Shown here: positions 1-4,091 of the stretch, piece by piece
How the letters are laid out: each line of letters starts with the position of its first letter
How positions within the stretch are numbered: the stretch's first letter is position 1
From: Actinomycetota bacterium
Lineage (GTDB): Bacteria > Actinomycetota > Actinomycetes > Propionibacteriales > Nocardioidaceae
NCBI GenBank assembly: GCA_009702305.1
Contig: WLIH01000254.1
Coordinates: 1-5,028, forward strand
Direction of reading: 5' to 3'
Length of the DNA stretch: 5,028 nt
Notes under the pieces: model-generated
What the model saw: the letters and a program-made list of their open reading frames with translations, nothing else
Databases searched by the model: none
Told to the model about the DNA's origin: nothing
Program-made: the position numbers and the translations under genes

Positions 1-570
1 CGACAGTCAGCCCTGGAGCAGGCCGCCCAGCAGGCAGCCGCCGAGCAGGCGGCGGAGCAGGCCGCCCAGCTGGCGGCCCAGCAGGCGGCAGCCGAGCAGG
101 CAGCCCAGGAAGCAGCCGAGCAGGCCGCCGAGGAGGAGGCGCCCGAGTCGACCCCGACGCCGACCCCGGCGCAGCCCGACCCGCAGCCGGCACCGCCCGC
201 GTCGACGGGACGGGCGTCCGCCGCGATCGCGTTCGCGCGCGCCCAGCTGGGAGAGCCCTACGAGTGGGGCGCTGCCGGCCCGGACGCGTGGGACTGCTCC
301 GGGCTGGTGATGAGCGCCTGGTCGGCCGGCGGCATCGACCTGCCCCACTACTCGGTGGCGCAGTACCAGGCCTCCGCTCCGATCTCGTCGGGCCAGCTGC
401 AGCCCGGTGACCTCGTGTTCTGGGGCTCCTCGAGCGACCCGTCCTCGATCTACCACGTCGCCCTCTACGTCGGCGACGACATGATCATCCAGGCTCCGCG
501 GACCGGTCGTCCCGTCGAGGAGGTGTCCCTCTACTACTGGACGCCGCCCACCTTCTTCGCCCGTCCCTGA
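1..570 (+). CDS. NlpC/P60 (peptidase C40) peptidoglycan endopeptidase, 3' part
   Basis: Secreted cysteine endopeptidase expected to cut peptide stems of peptidoglycan during growth or division. The 5' end, and any signal peptide, lie outside the window; 189 residues are visible in frame 1 up to TGA at 568-570. Residues 1-46 are an Ala/Gln/Glu-rich, heptad-like helix, probably coiled coil. Residues about 47-70 are a Pro/Thr/Ala linker. The NlpC/P60 domain fills about 72-189. Its nucleophile is Cys99 in DCSGL (codon 295-297), its base is His152 in YHVALYVGDD (codon 454-456), and the third polar residue is probably Gln164 in IIQAPRTG. In mycobacterial RipA the matching position is, from memory, Glu in LEAP. 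Other family marks are LPHYSVAQY and QPGDLVFW. The coiled-coil plus C-terminal catalytic layout resembles RipA/CwlO-type hydrolases, in which the helix regulates activity or localisation. Family assignment is secure; exact cleavage site and partner are unknown. Confidence 0.93.
   Translation, partial: RQSALEQAAQQAAAEQAAEQAAQLAAQQAAAEQAAQEAAEQAAEEEAPESTPTPTPAQPDPQPAPPASTGRASAAIAFARAQLGEPYEWGAAGPDAWDCSGLVMSAWSAGGIDLPHYSVAQYQASAPISSGQLQPGDLVFWGSSSDPSSIYHVALYVGDDMIIQAPRTGRPVEEVSLYYWTPPTFFARP
13..138 (+). repeat. In-frame low-complexity Ala/Gln/Glu coding repeat
   Basis: Degenerate tandem codon repeat within the hydrolase gene, encoding EQAAQ/EQAAE-like units. The 11-mer GCCGAGCAGGC occurs at 40, 91 and 115, with spacings of 51 and 24 bp, both multiples of three, so copies could be gained or lost without a frameshift. 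It encodes the helical stalk ahead of the Pro/Thr linker. Confidence 0.75.
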
Positions 571-579
571 GGCTCACGG

Positions 580-592
580 GCGCCCCGGGCGC
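580..592. other. Short GC-only inverted repeat after the hydrolase stop
   Basis: GCGCCC (580-585) and GGGCGC (587-592) are perfect complements around one central base, 9 bp after the hydrolase stop codon. In RNA the loop would have to open to about three bases (GCGCC-CCG-GGCGC). No T-tract follows, so this is at best a weak terminator or the first part of one together with the dyad at 603-629. In DNA this GC-rich it may be chance. Confidence 0.3.
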
Positions 593-602
593 GGGGTGGT
601 CT

Positions 603-629
603 GGGCCACGTCGCGGCCGAGCGTGGCCC
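603..629. promoter_or_regulatory. 8-bp-arm inverted repeat: terminator hairpin or operator
   Basis: GGGCCACG (603-610) and CGTGGCCC (622-629) are perfect reverse complements separated by 11 bases. The dyad lies 32 bp after the hydrolase stop and ends 14 bp before the proposed -10 hexamer of the oxidase gene, so its right arm covers the expected -35 area (about 621-626). Two readings fit. It could be a stem-loop terminator without a U-tract for the upstream gene, as is common in actinobacteria. It could also be an operator through which a dimeric repressor blocks the downstream promoter. The sequence alone does not decide between them. Confidence 0.5.
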
Positions 630-643
630 GACGGGCTGCTGGG

Positions 644-656
644 TAGCGTGATCGGC
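644..656 (+). promoter_or_regulatory. Probable leaderless promoter -10 element for the acyl-CoA oxidase gene
   Basis: TAGCGT at 644-649 matches the actinobacterial TANNNT -10 consensus and is followed by exactly 7 bases before ATG at 657. That places transcription start at or next to the A of the start codon. No Shine-Dalgarno sequence is seen upstream of either 657 or the alternative GTG at 648, which agrees with a leaderless transcript. No convincing -35 hexamer is seen; the area that would hold it lies within the dyad at 603-629. Confidence 0.5.
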
Positions 657-2699
657 ATGACCACCGACTCGCCGTCCCGCACTGTCGAGCCCTCCAGCCT
701 CACCGAGGTGCCGAGCACCGGCGCCGCCACCCCCGGCGAGTCGGCGGACGCCGCGACCGACGACTCCCGTGGCTACCGCCAGCCGGTCGTCGACGTCGCG
801 GCTCTCACCACGCTGCTCGACGGTCGCTATGCCGAGGTGCGCAACCTGGTGCGCAGCAACCTGGTCGACTACGCCGACGTGCTGGTCGACGCCGAGACGA
901 TGGACACCGACGCTTTCCGGGAGCGGGTCAAGGAGGTCGTGGTCGAGATGGCCGCGACCGGCCAGACCGGCATGGGCTTCCCCGAGGAGTACGGCGGCGG
1001 CGGCGACATCGGCGCCTCGATCGCGGCCTTCGAGACCTTGGCCTTCGGGGACCTGTCGGTCCTGGTGAAGGTCGGCGTGCAGTTCGGGCTCTTCGGTGGC
1101 GCGATCCTCCAGCTCGGATCTCCTGAGCACCACGCGGCGTACCTCCCACGGCTGATCACCGGTGAGCTGATGGGCTGCTTCGCGATGACCGAGTCGGGTC
1201 ACGGGTCCAACGTGCAGGCGTTGGGCACGGTGGCGACCTACGACGTCGCGACCCAGGAGTTCGTCATCACGACGACGCGCCCCGACGCGCGTAAGGACTA
1301 CATCGGCAACGCCGCCAAGCACGCCGAGCTGGCCGTCGTCTTCGCGCAGCTCGAGGTCGGCGGGGAGTCGCGCGGCGTGCACGCCTTCATCGTGCCGATC
1401 CGCGAGGACGGCGAGCCGTGCGCCGGCGTGCGCATCGAGGACGACGGTCTCAAGATGGGTCTCAACGGCGTCGACAACGGTCGGCTGTGGTTCGACCAGG
1501 TGCGGGTGCCGCGCACCAACCTGCTCAACCGCTTCGCCGACGTCAGCGCCTCCGGCGTCTACGACAGCCCGATCGAGAGCTCCGGCAAGCGCTTCTTCAC
1601 CATGCTCGGCACCCTGGTCCAGGGACGGGTCTGCGTCGGCGGCGCCGGGATCAACGCGGCGAAGGTCGCCCTCGCGATCGCGGTCAGGTACGCCGACCGC
1701 CGGCGCCAGTTCGAGGCGACCTCGCCCGACGAGGAGGAGCTGCTCCTCGACTACGGCATGCACCAGCGGCGGCTGCTGCCGCTGCTCGCCCGCACCTACG
1801 CGTTGCACTTCGCGCAGGAGGTGCTGTCCGCCCAGCTGCACGACGTGCTCTCCGGGATCACCGACGACGAGGCGACGCGCCGCGGCCTGGAGTCGCGGGC
1901 CGCGGGCACGAAGGCGTTCGGCACCTGGCACGCGACCCGCACGATCCAGGAGTGTCGCGAGGCTTGCGGCGGTGCGGGCTACCTGGCCGAGAACAGGTTC
2001 GCCGCGCTCAAGGCCGACACCGACGTCTTCACGACGTTCGAGGGCGACAACCACGTGCTGCTGCAGCTGGTGGCGAAGGGGCTGCTGACCGACTACGCCA
2101 GCGAGTTCGAGGACATGGACCAGTTCGGGCTGGTGAAGTTCGTGGCCGGTCTCGCAGTCGACACGGTCGTGGAGAAGACCGCCGTGCACAAGCTTCTCTC
2201 CCGGATCAAGGACGTGCTGCCCGGCGGCGACCAGTGGGACCAAGAGGCCGGTCTGCTCGATCCGGAGTACCAGCTGGCGATGCTGCGCTTCCGCGAGGAG
2301 CACATGATCAGCGGCGTCGCGCGTCGCCTCAAGCGCGGCATCGATGGCGGGATGAATCCCGGCGAGGTGTTCTCCCGCGTGCAGGACCACGTCATCGCCG
2401 CGGCCCGCGCCCACGTGGAGCGGCTGGTGCTCGAGGCGTTCGTCGAGAAGACGCGGGCGCTGCCCGACGGCGACCTCAAGGTCGCCCTCGACCTGCTCTG
2501 CGACCTGCACGCGCTGGCCACCATCGAGGCCGACCGCGCCTGGTTCATGGAGCACGGCCGGCTCAGCGTCCAGCGCTCCAAGGCGATCAGTCGCGAGATC
2601 AACTCGCTGGGCCGCAAGATCCGCCCGATCGCGGGTGACCTGGTCGACGCCTTCGGCGTGCCCGTCGAGATGCTGCGCAGCCCCGACCTCGTCGGCTGA
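657..2699 (+). CDS. Acyl-CoA oxidase-type acyl-CoA dehydrogenase (FAD-dependent)
   Basis: Flavoenzyme introducing the alpha,beta double bond into acyl-CoA, the first step of fatty acid beta-oxidation; cytosolic, with no signal or membrane segment. At 680 residues it is far longer than ordinary acyl-CoA dehydrogenases (about 380-400) and fits the acyl-CoA oxidase layout of helical domain, beta domain, helical domain and C-terminal second helical domain. Visible marks are CFAMTESGHGSN (E179 to N185), typical of oxidase flavin/substrate contacts; GVHAFIVPIRE; DNGRLWFDQVRVPR; FFTMLGTLVQGR; CGGAGY (437-442); and FEGDNHVLLQ with probable catalytic base Glu462 (codon 2040-2042). Residues 1-38 are a Ser/Thr/Pro/Ala-rich, probably disordered extension. 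ATG 657 is preferred because a -10 hexamer sits 7 bp upstream; GTG 648 would add three residues. Whether O2 or an electron-transfer flavoprotein reoxidises FAD cannot be read from sequence. It appears to be a single-gene unit. Confidence 0.9.
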   Translation: MTTDSPSRTVEPSSLTEVPSTGAATPGESADAATDDSRGYRQPVVDVAALTTLLDGRYAEVRNLVRSNLVDYADVLVDAETMDTDAFRERVKEVVVEMAATGQTGMGFPEEYGGGGDIGASIAAFETLAFGDLSVLVKVGVQFGLFGGAILQLGSPEHHAAYLPRLITGELMGCFAMTESGHGSNVQALGTVATYDVATQEFVITTTRPDARKDYIGNAAKHAELAVVFAQLEVGGESRGVHAFIVPIREDGEPCAGVRIEDDGLKMGLNGVDNGRLWFDQVRVPRTNLLNRFADVSASGVYDSPIESSGKRFFTMLGTLVQGRVCVGGAGINAAKVALAIAVRYADRRRQFEATSPDEEELLLDYGMHQRRLLPLLARTYALHFAQEVLSAQLHDVLSGITDDEATRRGLESRAAGTKAFGTWHATRTIQECREACGGAGYLAENRFAALKADTDVFTTFEGDNHVLLQLVAKGLLTDYASEFEDMDQFGLVKFVAGLAVDTVVEKTAVHKLLSRIKDVLPGGDQWDQEAGLLDPEYQLAMLRFREEHMISGVARRLKRGIDGGMNPGEVFSRVQDHVIAAARAHVERLVLEAFVEKTRALPDGDLKVALDLLCDLHALATIEADRAWFMEHGRLSVQRSKAISREINSLGRKIRPIAGDLVDAFGVPVEMLRSPDLVG

Positions 2700-2708
2700 C
2701 ACCCCGCT

Positions 2709-2754
2709 GACGTCATGCGGGCGGGACGTCCGCCTGTCCAGGACGTATGACGTC
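2709..2754. promoter_or_regulatory. Cluster of GACGTC palindromes upstream of the methyltransferase gene
   Basis: GACGTC occurs three times, at 2709-2714 (inside the 8-bp palindrome TGACGTCA, 2708-2715), 2725-2730 (inside GGACGTCC, 2724-2731) and 2749-2754. A further half-copy GACGT is at 2742-2746. The last copy overlaps the proposed -35 element. Repeated palindromic cores beside a promoter are what a multi-site operator looks like. However, ACGT-core words are common in GC-rich actinobacterial DNA, so function is only suggested. Confidence 0.35.
2720..2734 (+). terminator. Weak candidate stem-loop after the oxidase gene
   Basis: GGCGG (2720-2724) pairs with CCGCC (2730-2734) around a five-base GACGT loop, 20 bp past the oxidase stop codon. 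The stem is only 5 bp and no T-run follows, so intrinsic termination here is doubtful. It also overlaps the GACGTC cluster and may be only a by-product of it. Confidence 0.2.
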
Positions 2755-2782
2755 GCGGGGGCGACCTGCCATCCTGTCCGGC
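2747..2782 (+). promoter_or_regulatory. Predicted leaderless promoter of the methyltransferase gene
   Basis: ATGACG (2747-2752) resembles the TTGACG -35 box. A 17-bp spacer leads to CATCCT (2770-2775), a CANNNT variant of the -10 box. Seven bases then precede ATG 2783. This repeats the 7-bp gap seen before the oxidase gene, and both starts read CGGCATG. No Shine-Dalgarno sequence precedes 2783, which fits a leaderless mRNA. Confidence 0.5.
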
Positions 2783-3448
2783 ATGAAGATCCCCGGGCTG
2801 GGCGGTTGGTCGGACGATCCGTTGTGGGCGACGTTCTACGACTGGACCGTCGAGCACCCGCTCCCCGGTCGCGCGCTGTGGTTCGCCGGGCTGCAGAGCG
2901 ACCTGCGCCGGCTCTACGCCGCCACCGACGAGATCAGCGAGCAGCAGCCGGGCGCGAGGATCCTCGACGTGCCGTGCGGGGGCGGGGTCGCGCTGCGGGG
3001 CCTGCGCTCGGCGCAGGGGGTCGAGTACGTCGCCGCCGACATCTCGCAGACGATGCTCGACCGCACGATGGAGTCGGCGCGCGAGCGGGGGGTCGAGCAC
3101 CTCGTGACGCCGGCGATCGCCGACGTGGGCGACCTGCCCTTCGACGACGCGTCGTTCGACCTGGTCGTCAGCTTCACGGGTCTGCACTGCTTCCCCGACC
3201 CCGAGGCGGCGGTGGAGCAGATGTGCCGCGTGCTGCGCCCCGGCGGTGCCATCACCGGCAGCGCCGTCCTCAACGACACCGGCCTGCGCTTCGAGCTGGT
3301 ACGCCGAGGTGGCCGGGTCGCCGGCCTGCTCGGCCCGGGGTGCACCGGCGAGGAGGTCATCCTCTGGCTGACCCGGGCCGGGGTCGTCGACGTCACCCTC
3401 GAGGTGAGCGGCGCGATCGGCTACTTCCGCGGGGTCAAGCCGGCCTGA
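2783..3448 (+). CDS. Class I SAM-dependent methyltransferase (Methyltransf_11/25-like)
   Basis: Cytosolic enzyme of 221 residues predicted to transfer a methyl group from S-adenosylmethionine; the acceptor cannot be inferred. The Rossmann-type SAM site is clear. Motif I is ILDVPCGGG (60-68), with Pro where many members have the first Gly. The acidic residue contacting the SAM ribose is probably Asp86 in AADIS. Motif II is ADVGDLPF (113-120), followed by SFDLVVS (124-130) and LRPGG (151-155). The first 45 residues, rich in Trp and other aromatic residues, probably form the substrate lid. ATG 2783 is chosen because of the promoter spacing. An in-frame ATG at 2747 would add 12 residues but overlaps the -35 box and has only a weak AGGA three bases upstream. 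It stands alone: 83 bp after the oxidase gene and convergent with ppa, with 27 bp between stop codons and no obvious terminator there. Confidence 0.88.
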   Translation: MKIPGLGGWSDDPLWATFYDWTVEHPLPGRALWFAGLQSDLRRLYAATDEISEQQPGARILDVPCGGGVALRGLRSAQGVEYVAADISQTMLDRTMESARERGVEHLVTPAIADVGDLPFDDASFDLVVSFTGLHCFPDPEAAVEQMCRVLRPGGAITGSAVLNDTGLRFELVRRGGRVAGLLGPGCTGEEVILWLTRAGVVDVTLEVSGAIGYFRGVKPA

Positions 3449-3475
3449 CGAGCGGCCCGACGACTGGCTGGGGGA

Positions 3476-3967
3476 TCAGTGGCCGGCGTGCTTGGCCCGC
3501 TCGAACGACGCGTGCACCTCGGCCTCGGCCTCGGTGCGCCCGACCCACTCGGCGCCTTCGACGGACTTGCCGGGCTCGAGGTCCTTGTAGACCTCGAAGA
3601 AGTGCTGGATCTCGAGGCGGTCGAACTTCGACACGTGCGAGATGTCGCGCAGGTGCTCCTGGCGCGGGTCCTGTGCGGGCACGCAGAGGACCTTGTCGTC
3701 ACCGCCGGCCTCGTCGGTCATCCGGAACATGCCGATCGCGCGGCAGCGGATCAGGCAGCCCGGGAAGGTCGGCTGCTGGAGGATGACCAGAGCGTCGAGC
3801 GGGTCGCCGTCCTGGCCGAGGGTGTTCTCGATGAAGCCGTAGTCGGCCGGGTAGGCCGTCGACGTGAAGAGCGTGCGGTCCAGGCGCAGGCGGCCGGAGT
3901 CGTGGTCGACCTCGTACTTGTTGCGCTCGCCCTTGGGGATCTCCACGAGCACGTCGAACTCCAGCAC
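3476..3967 (-). CDS. ppa: Inorganic pyrophosphatase, family I
   Basis: Hydrolyses pyrophosphate to two phosphates in the cytosol, pulling nucleic acid, aminoacyl-tRNA and activated-lipid synthesis forward; Mg2+-dependent and usually hexameric in bacteria. At 163 residues it has normal bacterial length and is complete. The family signature is DGDPLDA with metal-binding Asp53, Asp55 and Asp58. Other active-site residues by family alignment are Glu9, Lys17, Glu19, Arg31, Tyr43, Asp85, Asp90 and Lys92, plus YKDLEPGK near the C-terminus. The protein closely resembles mycobacterial Ppa throughout ([18 protein letters not shown]). His22 matches the actinobacterial active-site histidine (M. tuberculosis His21), but the second one (His86, in DEHGG) is Ala87 here. 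The start is GTG at 3965-3967, placed by a GGAGG five bases upstream. The ATG two bases nearer that motif is in another frame. It is divergent from the carboxypeptidase gene, an arrangement also known in Mycobacterium (Rv3628/Rv3627c). Confidence 0.97.
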   Translation of the reverse strand: MLEFDVLVEIPKGERNKYEVDHDSGRLRLDRTLFTSTAYPADYGFIENTLGQDGDPLDALVILQQPTFPGCLIRCRAIGMFRMTDEAGGDDKVLCVPAQDPRQEHLRDISHVSKFDRLEIQHFFEVYKDLEPGKSVEGAEWVGRTEAEAEVHASFERAKHAGH

Positions 3968-3972
3968 TGCAT

Positions 3973-3977
3973 CCTCC
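3973..3977 (-). promoter_or_regulatory. Ribosome binding site of ppa
   Basis: On the minus strand GGAGG lies five bases before the GTG start at 3967. It decides the start, because GTG at this point gives the conserved N-terminus [13 protein letters not shown], whereas ATG at 3970-3972 opens a different frame with no family resemblance. Confidence 0.8.
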
Positions 3978-4078
3978 GGTGAGATGTCGGCCCGGCGAGC
4001 GTGGCCAGGTCAGGTCGAGATGGCCCGAGGGCGGGCCGGACACAGAGTCTCGCGCACAATGACGCGAAACACTGCAGC

Positions 4079-4086
4079 GGGAGGAG
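4079..4086 (+). promoter_or_regulatory. Ribosome binding site of the D-Ala-D-Ala carboxypeptidase gene
   Basis: GGGAGGAG is a strong Shine-Dalgarno match five bases before GTG at 4092. A TAG stop in the same frame at 4089-4091 directly precedes that GTG, so no longer start is possible in this frame. Confidence 0.85.
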
Positions 4087-4091
4087 CATAG

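Larger units (their letters stand above)
3968..4091. promoter_or_regulatory. Divergent ppa / carboxypeptidase intergenic region
   Basis: This 124-bp region must hold the start signals for both flanking genes, which point away from each other. It contains both ribosome binding sites, a perfect 6-bp-arm inverted repeat GGCCCG (4022-4027) / CGGGCC (4032-4037) with a four-base spacer, and a tandem AGGTC AGGTC (4007-4016). For the plus-strand gene CACAAT (4055-4060) is a possible -10 box, but no good -35 is seen. I could not place a convincing ppa promoter. No riboswitch-like structure was recognised. Confidence 0.5.

Noticed and set aside
7..456. A minus-strand frame encoding Leu/Gly/Arg-rich repeats opposite the hydrolase gene.
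   Set aside because: It is the reverse complement of the Ala/Gln/Glu codon repeat and catalytic domain; the repeats explain its apparent pattern.
1418..2638. A 406-codon plus-strand frame rich in Arg, Ala and Gly inside the oxidase gene.
   Set aside because: Typical off-frame translation of GC-rich coding DNA, with no motif and fully inside a confident gene.
534..2702. A 722-codon open frame antisense to the acyl-CoA oxidase gene, longer than the real gene.
   Set aside because: It mirrors the oxidase codons in a genome with extreme G/C third positions, which suppresses stop codons in that antisense frame. The predicted protein is low-complexity Gly/Val/Asp/His/Arg-rich with no recognisable domain, and the plus-strand frame has strong family motifs.
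3449..3475. A possible bidirectional terminator between the convergent methyltransferase and ppa genes.
   Set aside because: I found no stem of useful length and no T-run in the 27 bp, so it cannot be supported from sequence.
3751..3972. ATG at 3970-3972 (minus strand) as the start next to the ppa ribosome binding site.
   Set aside because: It is out of frame with the conserved pyrophosphatase and only two bases from GGAGG; the GTG at 3965-3967 has proper spacing and gives the family N-terminus.
3479..3982. A 167-codon plus-strand frame antisense to ppa.
   Set aside because: Complement shadow of ppa; the minus-strand product matches pyrophosphatase along its whole length.
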